Assembly: GCF_000832125.1 (NCBI RefSeq)
Contig: NZ_JPRK01000009.1
Coordinates: 124,001 to 188,000 of the forward strand
Length of the DNA stretch: 64,000 nucleotides
Source: Flavobacterium hibernum
Lineage (GTDB): Bacteria; Bacteroidota; Bacteroidia; Flavobacteriales; Flavobacteriaceae
Direction of reading: 5' to 3'
Shown: in pieces, positions 34,857-43,805 of the stretch
Layout: each line of letters begins with the position of its first letter
How positions within the stretch are numbered: position 1 is the stretch's first letter
Made by a program: the position numbers and the translations under genes
Notes under the pieces: generated by a model
Database searches by the model: none
Told to the model about the DNA's origin: nothing
Seen by the model: only the letters and a program-made list of their open reading frames with translations

Positions 34857-37079
34857 ATGTTTGAACGTATCACTAAATTTACCAATAGTACTTCTTTTTT
34901 TAATGCCTCAAAAATAACCATTGCTTCAGTAGTTCCTGTGTTAATTTTGAACTTTTTAGGATATTTTGAAATAGGTTTTACAATTGCGTTAGGTGCTTTT
35001 TATACTTATCCAAGTGATATTCCGAGCTCATTAAGCCATAAAATAAAAGGTCTTATTGCAGCTTCGTTTATCGTAGCTGGTGTTAATTTTTTGGTGAATA
35101 TTGCATATCCATATCCCTATATTTTTTATCCTTTTTTAGTATTCTTACTTTTTGCATGTTCTATGATATCAGTTTATGGACAACGTGCAACTTTAGTTTC
35201 GTTCTCGGCTTTATTATCAATTTCATTATCTTTTGGTCATTTACACGAAGGTTGGGAAGCCGTTGAATATTCTGGGTGGATTTTCGTTGGAGGTATTTTA
35301 TACTTAATTGTATCTCTTGTTTTTCATTTTGTGCAACCTTATAAATATGTTGAATTAGAAATTGCTCAGGGAATAAAATTAACCGCAAAATACTTGAAAT
35401 TAAGAGGTGATTTATGGAATCCCGAAGCCAATAGAGAATCAATTATCGAAAAACAATTGAGTGTTCAGGTTGATCTAAATTTGATTCATGAAGATTTAAG
35501 AAAATTACTTATTGGCAATCAAAATACTTCTGCAGCAACGAGTCAAAATCGAAAAATGTTGCTTGTTTTTATTACTTTGGTCGAAATTCAAGAACTTGCA
35601 TTATACACTTCTTTTGATCACAGTAAACTTCATGAAAAATTTGCGAAGCATCCAGACGTTCTTCGCACTTATCAAAATGTTGCTTATAAACTGGCTTCAA
35701 CTTTAAAAAAACTTTCAAAAAACGTACATAATATAAGTGTTTATGTCGATAAAAATGATTTAAAAAATGAACTTGATGCATTTGAATTTGCCATTTTTGA
35801 CTACGAAAAAAGTTTAGGCAAAGATGAAGCTGCTGAGGGCGTTTTGATGTTGACGAATATGCTGAAATATGCTAAAAATCAAGTTGGAAAAATTAAAACT
35901 ATTCAACGTGCGTTTTCGTTAGCCATGCAATCGTTTAAACTAAAGGATAAAGATAAAGAACTTGAAAAATTCTTAACGCCTCAATATTATCCGTTGCGTA
36001 CTTTAATTGAAAATCTTACTTATTCTTCTTCTATTTTCAGACATTCACTACGACTAACGATTACAATTTTAATTGGTTTTATTATCGGGAAGTTTCTTCC
36101 GTTTCAAAACGTTTACTGGATTTTACTAACTATTGTTGTGATTATGAGACCTGGTTACGGCTTAACAAAGGAACGCTCGTACAATAGAATTTTTGGAACT
36201 ATTTTAGGAGGTTTACTAGCATTTGGAATTGTATCTGTTATTCAAAACCATGTTGCCTTGAGTATCTTCTCTATTGTTTGTATGCTTCTGGGAATTTCAT
36301 TTACGCAAATCAATTATAAAATAAGTGCCACATTTGTAACGATGTATGTGGTTTTTATATACGGAATTTTAACTCCAAATGTGGTCGAAGTAATTCAGTT
36401 TAGAATTTTAGATTCGCTTGCCGGAGCTATTTTAGCTTTTATGGCCAATCAGTTTTTATGGCCTGCATGGGAATTTATCAATACGCCAATTCATATCGAA
36501 AACTCGATTAAAGCAAACCGAAATTATCTTAAAGAAATTGCCGATTTTTATAATAAAAAAGGTGAAGTGCCGACTTCTTACCGTTTGGCCCGAAAAAATG
36601 CTTTTGTTGAGGTTGGTAATTTAATGACTTCTTTTCAGCGCATGATGCAAGAACCAAAATCGAAACAAAAAACACTTCCGTTGGTTAATAAATTGGTGGT
36701 TTTAAACCATTCAATATTATCTGCATTAGCCTCATTATCTACTTATATACAGTCACATCAAACAACATCGGCATCAGAATCGTTTAACTATATCATTAAA
36801 ACAATACTTTCAAACTTAGACAATTCGATCTCTATTTTGCGTAATGAAACTGTTATTACCGATCCTTTTTTTGATAAAGAAGATGTTACTTTACAATTTG
36901 AAGAGCTCAAACGTGTTAATTTCAAACGTTTATCTACAGATGACGAATTAGACAAAGAAACACGTCAAGCCAAAATGCAAGAAGCACAAATGGTGATTGA
37001 GCAATTAATATGGATGAGTAATTTGGCAGAAAAGATTTTAAAAATCACCACAGAATTTAAAGAAACAAGTCAGGATTAA
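34857..37079 (+). CDS. FUSC/YccS family inner-membrane protein
   Basis: 740 residues with the two-lobed FUSC layout: five to six helices near residues 15-155, a long soluble region to about 400, a second helical block at about 400-540 (ILIGFIIGKFLPF, VVIMRPGYGLTKERSYNR, GAILAFMANQFLWPAWEF) and a C-terminal soluble domain. The PGYGLTKERSYNRIFGT loop is the family's most conserved segment. Related proteins export aromatic acids or other toxic organic anions; substrate here is unknown. No membrane-fusion partner lies beside it. Confidence 0.85.
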   Translation: MFERITKFTNSTSFFNASKITIASVVPVLILNFLGYFEIGFTIALGAFYTYPSDIPSSLSHKIKGLIAASFIVAGVNFLVNIAYPYPYIFYPFLVFLLFACSMISVYGQRATLVSFSALLSISLSFGHLHEGWEAVEYSGWIFVGGILYLIVSLVFHFVQPYKYVELEIAQGIKLTAKYLKLRGDLWNPEANRESIIEKQLSVQVDLNLIHEDLRKLLIGNQNTSAATSQNRKMLLVFITLVEIQELALYTSFDHSKLHEKFAKHPDVLRTYQNVAYKLASTLKKLSKNVHNISVYVDKNDLKNELDAFEFAIFDYEKSLGKDEAAEGVLMLTNMLKYAKNQVGKIKTIQRAFSLAMQSFKLKDKDKELEKFLTPQYYPLRTLIENLTYSSSIFRHSLRLTITILIGFIIGKFLPFQNVYWILLTIVVIMRPGYGLTKERSYNRIFGTILGGLLAFGIVSVIQNHVALSIFSIVCMLLGISFTQINYKISATFVTMYVVFIYGILTPNVVEVIQFRILDSLAGAILAFMANQFLWPAWEFINTPIHIENSIKANRNYLKEIADFYNKKGEVPTSYRLARKNAFVEVGNLMTSFQRMMQEPKSKQKTLPLVNKLVVLNHSILSALASLSTYIQSHQTTSASESFNYIIKTILSNLDNSISILRNETVITDPFFDKEDVTLQFEELKRVNFKRLSTDDELDKETRQAKMQEAQMVIEQLIWMSNLAEKILKITTEFKETSQD

Positions 37080-37140
37080 AACGAATAATACTTTATACAT
37101 GATTTAATTAGTTAACAAATCATATTATTTTCCAAATAAA

Positions 37141-37180
37141 AAAAGAGCTTAATTTTGATATCAAAACTAAGCTCTTTTCT
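37141..37180. terminator. Bidirectional terminator between FUSC gene and mqo
   Basis: AAAAGAGCTT pairs with AAGCTCTTTT; the loop itself is a perfect palindrome TTTTGATATCAAAA (37153-37166). Serves both convergent genes. Confidence 0.85.
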
Positions 37181-37199
37181 TATATTATATTTCCAGATA

Positions 37200-38696
37200 C
37201 TAATTATTTAGCTTCAAAACTTCAGAAGTATGTTTTCTAAGTTCGGCCAAAAATTCTGGTTTATCATTTAAAGTTTGTCCGTAAGAAGGAATCATGTTTT
37301 TCATTTTTGCTTCCCACTCCGGAGTTTTAATTTGATCTGTAAAACATCTGCTTACTAAATCAATCATGATCGCAACTGCTGTTGATGCACCAGGAGAAGC
37401 TCCTAATAAAACTGCTAAAGTTCCGTCATGTGTATTTATTACCTCTGTTCCAAATTCTAAAACACCACCTTCTTTCTCATCTTTTTTAATAACCTGAACA
37501 CGTTGTCCGGCTTTTTCTAATTTCCAATCTTTAGAACGTGCCGAAGGTAAATATTCGCGTAAAGCTTTCATTCTGTCTTTTGGAGACTGACGAACTTGCT
37601 CAATTAAATACCTTGTTAATGGAATATTGTGAAATCCTGCAGATAACATTGGTACTAAATTATTTGCTTTAATTGATAATGGCAAATCTAAGTACGAACC
37701 GTTTTTTAAGAAACGTGTAGAGAATCCTGCAAAAGGACCAAAAAGTAATGCTTTTTCACCATCTATCACACGTGTATCAATATGCGGAACAGACATTGGA
37801 GGTGCTCCAACGCTTGCTTTTCCGTATACTTTTGCCTGGTGTTTTGCAATTACTTCAGGATTTGTACATTTTAACCATTGTCCGCTTACAGGAAAACCTC
37901 CATAACCGTTTCCTTCCGGAACGTTTGCTTTTTCTAATAAAGGTAATGAACCTCCACCAGCACCAATGAATACAAATTTTGTATATGCTTTTCGTTTTTG
38001 ACCTGTGGCTAAATCAGTAATTTTAATTCTCCACGATTTGTCATCACGTTGCTTTAATTTTTCAACTTCATGATTAAAATACAAAGAAACACCATCTAGT
38101 TTTTCTAAATAATTAAACATGCTTCTGGTCAAAGCACCAAAATTAACATCGGTACCAATTTCCATATGGGTAGCAGCTAATTTTTCGTTAGAATCTCTGC
38201 CTTCCATAACAAGTGGCATCCATTTTTTTAACTGCTCAATATCGGTACTAAATTCCATTTGAGAAAAAATTGGATTGCTTTGTAATGCTGCGAATCTCTT
38301 TTTAAGATATTCAACATTTTTTTCTCCCCAAACAAAACTCATGTGAGGAACACTTTTAATAAAATTATCTGGAGATGGTACTTTATTTTCTTGTACTAAA
38401 TAAGACCAAAATTGTCGAGAAATCTCGAAAGATTCTGCTATGCTTATTGCTTTTTTAGGATCAATACTTCCGTCAGCCTTTTCCGGAGTGTAATTTAGCT
38501 CACAAAAAGCTGAGTGTCCCGTTCCTGCATTATTCCAAGCATCTGAGCTTTCGGCTGCGGCAACATCTAATCTTTCGTAAATTTCAATTTTAATATCAGG
38601 TTGTAATTCTTTCAAAATTACTCCAAGAGTGGCACTCATTATTCCCGCTCCAATTAGTACTACTTCACTATTAGAACGTATTGTTTCGTTAGGCAT
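37200..38696 (-). CDS. mqo: Malate:quinone oxidoreductase
   Basis: Peripheral membrane flavoenzyme that oxidises malate to oxaloacetate and passes electrons to quinone. From the start at 38696 it has 498 residues (usual about 500). The FAD-binding motif GAGIMSATLGVIL is near the N-terminus; other markers are NNAGTGHSAFCELNYTP, GTDVNFGALTRSMF, FIGAGGGSLPLLEK, LFGPFAGFSTRFLK and the C-terminal LLGASPGASTAVAIMIDL. The upstream in-frame ATG at 38720 coincides with the -7 box and cannot be used. Feeds the quinone pool that oxidases drain. Confidence 0.95.
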   Translation of the reverse strand: MPNETIRSNSEVVLIGAGIMSATLGVILKELQPDIKIEIYERLDVAAAESSDAWNNAGTGHSAFCELNYTPEKADGSIDPKKAISIAESFEISRQFWSYLVQENKVPSPDNFIKSVPHMSFVWGEKNVEYLKKRFAALQSNPIFSQMEFSTDIEQLKKWMPLVMEGRDSNEKLAATHMEIGTDVNFGALTRSMFNYLEKLDGVSLYFNHEVEKLKQRDDKSWRIKITDLATGQKRKAYTKFVFIGAGGGSLPLLEKANVPEGNGYGGFPVSGQWLKCTNPEVIAKHQAKVYGKASVGAPPMSVPHIDTRVIDGEKALLFGPFAGFSTRFLKNGSYLDLPLSIKANNLVPMLSAGFHNIPLTRYLIEQVRQSPKDRMKALREYLPSARSKDWKLEKAGQRVQVIKKDEKEGGVLEFGTEVINTHDGTLAVLLGASPGASTAVAIMIDLVSRCFTDQIKTPEWEAKMKNMIPSYGQTLNDKPEFLAELRKHTSEVLKLNN

Positions 38697-38717
38697 AACA
38701 GTATTGTTTTTAAAGTG

Positions 38718-38725
38718 CAAAGGTA
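38718..38725 (-). promoter_or_regulatory. -7 box TACCTTTG for mqo
   Basis: Exact consensus on the minus strand 21 nt before the chosen ATG at 38696, overlapping the rejected ATG at 38720. Confidence 0.6.
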
Positions 38726-38819
38726 CTTTTTATAATTGCAAAAAAAAACTAATTTTCTATGATAAAAGTTATGTTTTTATTAAAAATATTAGATTAAAGA
38801 ATTCAAAATGAGGAAAAAT

Positions 38820-39236
38820 TTAAAATCGTTTTGAAGAAAGGTAATCCTGAAGCATTATTGTTGCTGAAATTTCGTCAATTAACCCTTTATTTTGACGTTG
38901 TTTCTTACTCAAACCGCTATCAATCATGGTTTGAAATGCCATTTTTGAAGTAAAACGCTCATCTACTCTAACCACTTTCATATCTGGAAAAATGTTAGAA
39001 AAATGAGTTACAAAGCCTTTAATTATTGAAGCACTTTGAGATGGTTCGCCGTTCATTTGTTTCGGCTCACCAATTAAGACGGTTTCAACTTTTTCTTTTG
39101 CAAAATAATCTTTTAGAAAATCAATTACAGTATTTGTTGGAATAGTAGTTAAACCTGACGCAATAATTTGCATTTCATCAGTAACAGCAATTCCTGTGCG
39201 TTTTTGTCCGTAGTCTATAGAGAGAATTCTTGGCAT
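38820..39236 (-). CDS. ruvX: Holliday junction resolvase-like protein RuvX/YqgF
   Basis: 138-residue RNase H-fold protein, involved in 16S rRNA 5' end maturation in E. coli and a putative Holliday-junction nuclease. Motifs: SIDYGQKRTGIAV with the first catalytic Asp, VLIGEPKQMNGEPSQSA, VDERFTSKMAFQ and DEISATIMLQDYL with the last catalytic acidic residues. Independent promoter upstream. The mqo and FUSC genes lie between it and def. Confidence 0.93.
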   Translation of the reverse strand: MPRILSIDYGQKRTGIAVTDEMQIIASGLTTIPTNTVIDFLKDYFAKEKVETVLIGEPKQMNGEPSQSASIIKGFVTHFSNIFPDMKVVRVDERFTSKMAFQTMIDSGLSKKQRQNKGLIDEISATIMLQDYLSSKRF

Positions 39237-39250
39237 TTTGTAAGTTTTGT

Positions 39251-39258
39251 CAAAGATA
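39251..39258 (-). promoter_or_regulatory. -7 box TATCTTTG for ruvX
   Basis: Exact consensus on the minus strand, 14 nt before the start codon, implying a very short leader. Confidence 0.55.
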
Positions 39259-39301
39259 ACTATTTTAATTTTTCAATTCTTAACAAACCTTTTTACCACA
39301 C

Positions 39302-39342
39302 TAAAAAAAATCCGTTTTGACAAACTCAAAACGGATTTTTCA
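39302..39342. terminator. Terminator after the PAS gene
   Basis: AAAATCCGTTTTGA-type arm pairs with TCAAAACGGATTTTT; A run on one side and T run on the other. Confidence 0.85.
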
Positions 39343-39376
39343 TCCAAATACTAAAAACTAAAAAACTATAAATAAT

Positions 39377-40054
39377 CTACCTATTAAATAAACGTCTAAA
39401 AAAACCTCTTTCTTCCTCTTCCTCATTATCTTGTTCTTCATATTGAGCAAACTTCGATTGTGCTTTTTCATGTTCGTATATTAACTCCTTAATATACTCT
39501 ACGTACGTTCTCTTTTTTTCTTCAAGAAATCCAATCAAATATTTCTCACCAAACTCTACTCCGCTTGCCGCTTCAATTTGTAATAACTTTTTATATAACG
39601 GTTCAATATGCAACGAAATAACTTCTTGAGGAACAGCTTGTCTTCTTCCAAAATAATTCACAATTACACCGTTTTCATCTTTTGCAATTTCAAAATCAGT
39701 AACAACCCAATAATAACGTCCAGACTTCGCAAGGTTTTTTACAATCGCATGAAAGTTTTTACCCGCTTTAAGATTCTCCCATAGTACTTTAAAAATAACT
39801 TTTGGCATATCTGGATGACGGATCATATTATGTGGTTGTCCCATTAATTCGTAATCTTCGTAACCAGATACATCGACAAAAACTTCATTGGCATATTCAA
39901 TAATACCAAAGGCATTTGTTTTACTCATAATCACTTGTGTTTTATCCCACGTGACTTCTTTATCTATGACTATAATTTGATTTCGAAGCTGATTTTCTTG
40001 ATTCATCTTTTGCTGCTTATATATTTTGTTTTGGAATGTATTTTTAATCCCCAT
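39377..40054 (-). CDS. Aer-type PAS domain protein
   Basis: 225 residues. One PAS domain (about 30-145) very like the FAD-binding PAS of the aerotaxis receptor Aer: NEVFVDVSGYEDYELMG, QPHNMIRHPDMPK, LWENLKAGKNFHAIVKN, SGRYYWVVTD. The RHPDMP motif and the following Trp are conserved. The rest is an alpha-helical, charged region with a Glu cluster (YEEQDNEEEEERG) and a basic end FFRRLFNR. No membrane helix, HAMP or chemotaxis domain, so it would sense redox and signal by another route. Alternative start at 40006. The promoter holds an FNR-like site. Confidence 0.85.
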   Translation of the reverse strand: MGIKNTFQNKIYKQQKMNQENQLRNQIIVIDKEVTWDKTQVIMSKTNAFGIIEYANEVFVDVSGYEDYELMGQPHNMIRHPDMPKVIFKVLWENLKAGKNFHAIVKNLAKSGRYYWVVTDFEIAKDENGVIVNYFGRRQAVPQEVISLHIEPLYKKLLQIEAASGVEFGEKYLIGFLEEKKRTYVEYIKELIYEHEKAQSKFAQYEEQDNEEEEERGFFRRLFNR

Positions 40055-40080
40055 ATTAAAGTGGTTTGGGAATTATGCCG

Positions 40081-40124
40081 CGAAATTAAAGAGAAGAAAA
40101 AATTCAAAATCTGATTTTTGTCAT
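40081..40124 (-). promoter_or_regulatory. PAS gene promoter with FNR-like site
   Basis: CTGATTTTTGTCAT at 40111-40124 (centre 40117.5); on the minus strand TAATTTCG at 40088-40081 is one mismatch from the -7 consensus, with its centre exactly 33 bp away. Same geometry as the cco and hemN promoters. Confidence 0.6.
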
Positions 40125-40247
40125 ATTTTGATATTAAAAAAACTTTTAGAGGTAGTTAATATGTTTCTTTTTAAATAAGTCGCAATTTTATTTATCAAAT
40201 TAAAAACAAAAAGTTATATCTGTAACATTTTACAAAGGTTTTGCTTT

Positions 40248-40276
40248 TTTGCTTTTCCGTAAATACGCTATCTTTG
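40248..40276 (+). promoter_or_regulatory. dapD promoter
   Basis: TTTG at 40248-40251, 17-bp spacer, then exact -7 box TATCTTTG at 40269-40276, 16 nt before the ATG. Confidence 0.65.
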
Positions 40277-40292
40277 CCAAAAATTAAAACTT

Positions 40293-41108
40293 ATGAATTC
40301 TTTACAAACTATAATTGAACAAGCTTGGGAAAACAGAGCTTTATTACAAGAAACTGCAACTACAGATGCTATTAGAGAAGTTATCGAACTAGTTGATGCG
40401 GGAAAACTACGTTGTGCTGAACCAGTTGGAGACAAATGGCAAGTAAACGAATGGGTTAAGAAAGCGGTTGTTATGTATTTTCCAATTCAAAAAATGGAAA
40501 CATGGGAGTCTGGTATTTTTGAATATCACGATAAAATGTTGCTAAAAAGAGGTTATGCTGAAAAAGGAATTCGTGTAGTACCTAATGCAGTTGCACGTTA
40601 TGGAGCTTACATTTCTAGCGGAGTTATCTTAATGCCAAGTTATGTAAACATTGGTGCTTATGTAGACGAAGGTACAATGGTAGACACTTGGGCAACTGTT
40701 GGCAGTTGTGCACAAATTGGTAAAAATGTTCACTTAAGCGGTGGTGTTGGTATTGGTGGTGTTTTAGAGCCATTACAAGCTGCTCCTGTAATTATTGAGG
40801 ACGGTGCTTTTATTGGTTCTCGTTGTATTGTTGTAGAAGGAGTTCACGTTGGTAAAGAAGCTGTTCTTGGTGCTAACGTTTGTTTGACTGCTTCGACAAA
40901 AATTATCGATGTAACTGGTGACGAGCCTGTTGAAATGAAAGGTTTTGTTCCTGCTCGTTCAGTAGTAATTCCTGGAAGTTATACTAAAAAATTCGCTGCT
41001 GGTGAGTTCCAAGTTCCATGTGCTTTAATTATTGGTACTCGTAAACCATCTACTGATTTAAAAACTTCATTAAACAATGCACTTCGTGAATACGACGTAG
41101 CTGTTTAA
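40293..41108 (+). CDS. dapD: Tetrahydrodipicolinate N-succinyltransferase
   Basis: Succinylates tetrahydrodipicolinate in the succinylase branch of diaminopimelate/lysine synthesis. 271 residues, normal length. The N-terminal helical domain (IEQAWENRALL) is followed by a left-handed beta-helix with hexapeptide repeats: YVNIGAYVDEGTMVDTWATV, GSCAQIGKNVHLSGGVGIGG, VLEPLQAAPVIIEDGAFIGS. The FVPARSVVIPGSYTKKF segment is typical. Promoter and terminator flank it closely, so it is a single-gene unit. Confidence 0.96.
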   Translation: MNSLQTIIEQAWENRALLQETATTDAIREVIELVDAGKLRCAEPVGDKWQVNEWVKKAVVMYFPIQKMETWESGIFEYHDKMLLKRGYAEKGIRVVPNAVARYGAYISSGVILMPSYVNIGAYVDEGTMVDTWATVGSCAQIGKNVHLSGGVGIGGVLEPLQAAPVIIEDGAFIGSRCIVVEGVHVGKEAVLGANVCLTASTKIIDVTGDEPVEMKGFVPARSVVIPGSYTKKFAAGEFQVPCALIIGTRKPSTDLKTSLNNALREYDVAV

Positions 41109-41130
41109 GTTTTAAAATAAAACAAATTAA

Positions 41131-41176
41131 AAAATCCAAATTCCAATTGATAATGATTGGAATTTGGATTTTTTTT
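41131..41176 (+). terminator. Terminator after dapD
   Basis: AAAATCCAAATTCCA pairs with TGGAATTTGGATTTT and runs into eight T. Confidence 0.9.
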
Positions 41177-41216
41177 GCTTCAATTTGTAATCTTATAAAA
41201 AGATTCCATTTTCTCT

Positions 41217-42290
41217 ATGAAGATACTTGTAATTCAGCAAAAAATGATTGGCGATGTTTTAATTAGCAGTATAATTTGCAATAACTTGCGTACTGCTTAT
41301 CCTAACGCTCAAATCGATTATTTGGTTTATGCTTCGACAACGCCCGTTTTAGAAGGAAATTCAAGTATTAGTAATATTATTTTGTTTGAAGAGAAACACC
41401 GCAAAAGCAAAAAAGAATTATTAAATCTTGGTTTTCAGATTCGAAAAGAAAAGTATGACATCTTAATCGATGCTTATTCAAAATTAGAAAGTTGGATATT
41501 AGTTTTGCTTAGCAATGCCACACAAAAAATATCATACAAAAAACCCGGTAGAAACTTTTTATATACTGATAATGTTCCGTTTGAACCTTTTCCAAAAACC
41601 AATTTAGGTTTAGCAATCGAAAGACGACTTTCATTATTAGAACCTTTGGATTTGAAAATTGAAATAGATCCAATTCCTAAATTGTTTGTATCTGAAAAAG
41701 AAAACCAAGAGGCGATTGCACTTTTTGAAAAACACAAGGTTCAAAAAGATCGAAAAACAGTAATGATAAGTCTTTTAGGAAGCGAGAATTTAAAAACTTA
41801 TCCTTTAGATTACATGGCAAAAGTGGTCGATTATATCGCTGATAATGCCAATGTAAATATTCTTTTTAATTATTTCCCAAAGCAAATCGAGCAGGCTAAA
41901 ACCGTATTTAACGCTTGTAAACCTTCAACTCAGGAAAAAATTTACTTTGATTTATTGGGCGGAGATTTACGCTCTTTTATTGGCTTGGTCAATCACTGTG
42001 ATTTAATTATTGGTAATGATGGTGGTGCAATTAATATGGTGAAAGCACTTGAAAAACCTTCATTTATTATTTTTTCTCCCTGGATTGAAAAGAAAATCTG
42101 GGCTACTTTTGAAGATGAAGTTCATCATCTTTCGGTGCATTTAAAAGATTACCGTTCTGATTTATTTGAGCAAAAAACAGAAAAAATGCTCAAAAAGGAA
42201 TCTTTATCATTATATCAGGAATTTAAACCTGAATATTTTGAAGCTAAAATCAAATTCTTTTTGGATAAAAACCTTAGCATTACCAAATGA
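41217..42290 (+). CDS. Glycosyltransferase family 9 (heptosyltransferase-like)
   Basis: 357 residues with GT9/GT-B architecture: MKILVIQQKMIGDVLISSII at the N-terminus (family GDxLxxxP-like site), and the C-terminal nucleotide-sugar site LIIGNDGGAINMVKALEKPS followed by FSPWIEKKIW. Probably transfers a heptose or similar sugar to the lipopolysaccharide core at the inner face of the membrane. It overlaps the following GT2 gene by four nt (ATGA), so the two are translationally coupled. Exact donor and acceptor unknown. Confidence 0.88.
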   Translation: MKILVIQQKMIGDVLISSIICNNLRTAYPNAQIDYLVYASTTPVLEGNSSISNIILFEEKHRKSKKELLNLGFQIRKEKYDILIDAYSKLESWILVLLSNATQKISYKKPGRNFLYTDNVPFEPFPKTNLGLAIERRLSLLEPLDLKIEIDPIPKLFVSEKENQEAIALFEKHKVQKDRKTVMISLLGSENLKTYPLDYMAKVVDYIADNANVNILFNYFPKQIEQAKTVFNACKPSTQEKIYFDLLGGDLRSFIGLVNHCDLIIGNDGGAINMVKALEKPSFIIFSPWIEKKIWATFEDEVHHLSVHLKDYRSDLFEQKTEKMLKKESLSLYQEFKPEYFEAKIKFFLDKNLSITK

Positions 42291-43063
42291 TTTTGTCTGA
42301 GAAACAACCTTTAACGGCTCTGGTAATTACTTATAATGAAGAACAAAATATAAAAACTGTTCTTGATCATTTGGCTTTTGCCGATGAAATTATTGTTGTT
42401 GATTCCTACAGTTCAGATAAAACTTTTGAGATCGCTACGTCATTTCAGAATGTAAAAGTGGTACAACGTAAATTTGATAATTTTGCCTCTCAGCGCAATT
42501 TTGCAATTAATCTTGCAACAAATTCATGGATTCTATTTATGGATGCCGATGAAAGACTTACAGCAAAACTTCAAGATGAAATCGTCTATATAATCAGTCT
42601 CAAAAATAGTGCTACGGCTTATTTCATGTATCGCACCTTTATGTTTAAAGGTAGAAAATTACATTTTAGCGGTTGGCAAACAGATAAAATTATTCGTCTT
42701 TTTAAGAAAGAAAATGCTTTTTATAACCACGAAAAAATCGTCCATGAAAAGCTAATTGTAAAAGGAGAAATTGGTAAATTAAGAAATAAACTCACTCATT
42801 ACTCCTATTCGAATTATGAGGATTACAAGAAAAAAATGATTCTTTACGGGCAATTGAAAGTGCAGGAAGAATTGCAAAAAAAAACCAATCCTAATTTCTT
42901 TCATTTTTACATTCGTCCTGCATATCAATTTCTAAACCAATACATTGTCCGTCTTGGTATCTTAGACGGAAAAAAAGGGATTATTATTTGTTATCTTAAT
43001 GCACTAAGTGTTGCAGTCCGTTTTCGGGAGCTCAAAAAAGTTAAGACTTTGAAGCAACAGTAG
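42287..43063 (+). CDS. Glycosyltransferase family 2 (WaaE/KdtX-like)
   Basis: 258 residues. GT-A fold motifs: ALVITYNEEQNIKTVL, DEIIVVDSYSSDKT, ASQRNFAINLATNSWILFMD with the DXD-like DADERL, and WQTDKIIRLFKK. The opening and the FASQRNFA block resemble WaaE, which adds glucose to the inner LPS core. Coupled to the GT9 gene upstream. It overlaps the convergent methyltransferase gene by 23 bp at the C-terminal end. Confidence 0.88.
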   Translation: MILSEKQPLTALVITYNEEQNIKTVLDHLAFADEIIVVDSYSSDKTFEIATSFQNVKVVQRKFDNFASQRNFAINLATNSWILFMDADERLTAKLQDEIVYIISLKNSATAYFMYRTFMFKGRKLHFSGWQTDKIIRLFKKENAFYNHEKIVHEKLIVKGEIGKLRNKLTHYSYSNYEDYKKKMILYGQLKVQEELQKKTNPNFFHFYIRPAYQFLNQYIVRLGILDGKKGIIICYLNALSVAVRFRELKKVKTLKQQ

Positions 43064-43685
43064 CATATTGCAGGTAAAAAATATCCATTTGAGTGAACAA
43101 AAACAAAATATTAAATAAGTAAGGTTTTAAAGATTTTGTTCTTCTGATTCCCTCATTTGTTTTCACCACATATCCTGCTTCTTCATACATTCTTTTAATA
43201 CTTTTTCCGGTAAAAAATCGCATATGCGTGAAGTCCATAACGCCATGTTGTTCATATTTCCAATCTTTTTTCCATAAAAACATGGTCATTTGATTGTGAT
43301 ATCTGATATTTGGAATAGAGCTGATAACAACTCCTTTATCTGAAAGTTTCTTTTTAATCTCTTTTAATAAAGCATAAGGATCATATACATGTTCCAAAAC
43401 GTCATTAAAATAAATGGCATCGAAGTAATTGTCTGGCAAATCGTTGATAAAATCTTCACACATTCCAACAAATGCTTTATCTAAAACTTTTTTGGCTTTT
43501 TCACCTTCTTCAGGCATCATTTCAATACCCCAGACTTCTTTGTTATTATCTTTTTTAATTAACTCGCCAAAACAGCCATTTCCACAACCTACCTCTAATA
43601 TTTTAGTAGCATGATCCGGCAAATATTTAAGCATCTCAAAACGAACTTTACTGTAATAGTGGTCTGGTTTATTGTCGTAATTCAT
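43041..43685 (-). CDS. Class I SAM-dependent methyltransferase
   Basis: 214 residues. SAM-binding motif ILEVGCGNGCFGELIKK near residue 35, acidic end of the second strand in VWGIEMMPEEGEKAKK, and motif DYFDAIYFNDVLEHVYDPY. C-terminal helix and beta parts (SIPNIRYHNQMTMFLW) are as in methyltransferases of polysaccharide clusters. Substrate unknown; a sugar or lipid in the envelope is likely from context. Converges with the GT2 gene. Confidence 0.85.
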   Translation of the reverse strand: MNYDNKPDHYYSKVRFEMLKYLPDHATKILEVGCGNGCFGELIKKDNNKEVWGIEMMPEEGEKAKKVLDKAFVGMCEDFINDLPDNYFDAIYFNDVLEHVYDPYALLKEIKKKLSDKGVVISSIPNIRYHNQMTMFLWKKDWKYEQHGVMDFTHMRFFTGKSIKRMYEEAGYVVKTNEGIRRTKSLKPYLFNILFLFTQMDIFYLQYATVASKS

Positions 43686-43805
43686 ATATATTTTTTTCTA
43701 AATATATGAAATCAGAAATAAAAACCAACTGTTTCTTTAATTTTATAAATAAGAAAAGATTTACACTAAGAATAAAATGAATTCATGACAGTATTTTCAA
43801 AATCA

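Noticed and set aside
37200..38720. mqo start at 38720
   Set aside because: That ATG overlaps the -7 box at 38718-38725 and would precede transcription; 38696 is used.
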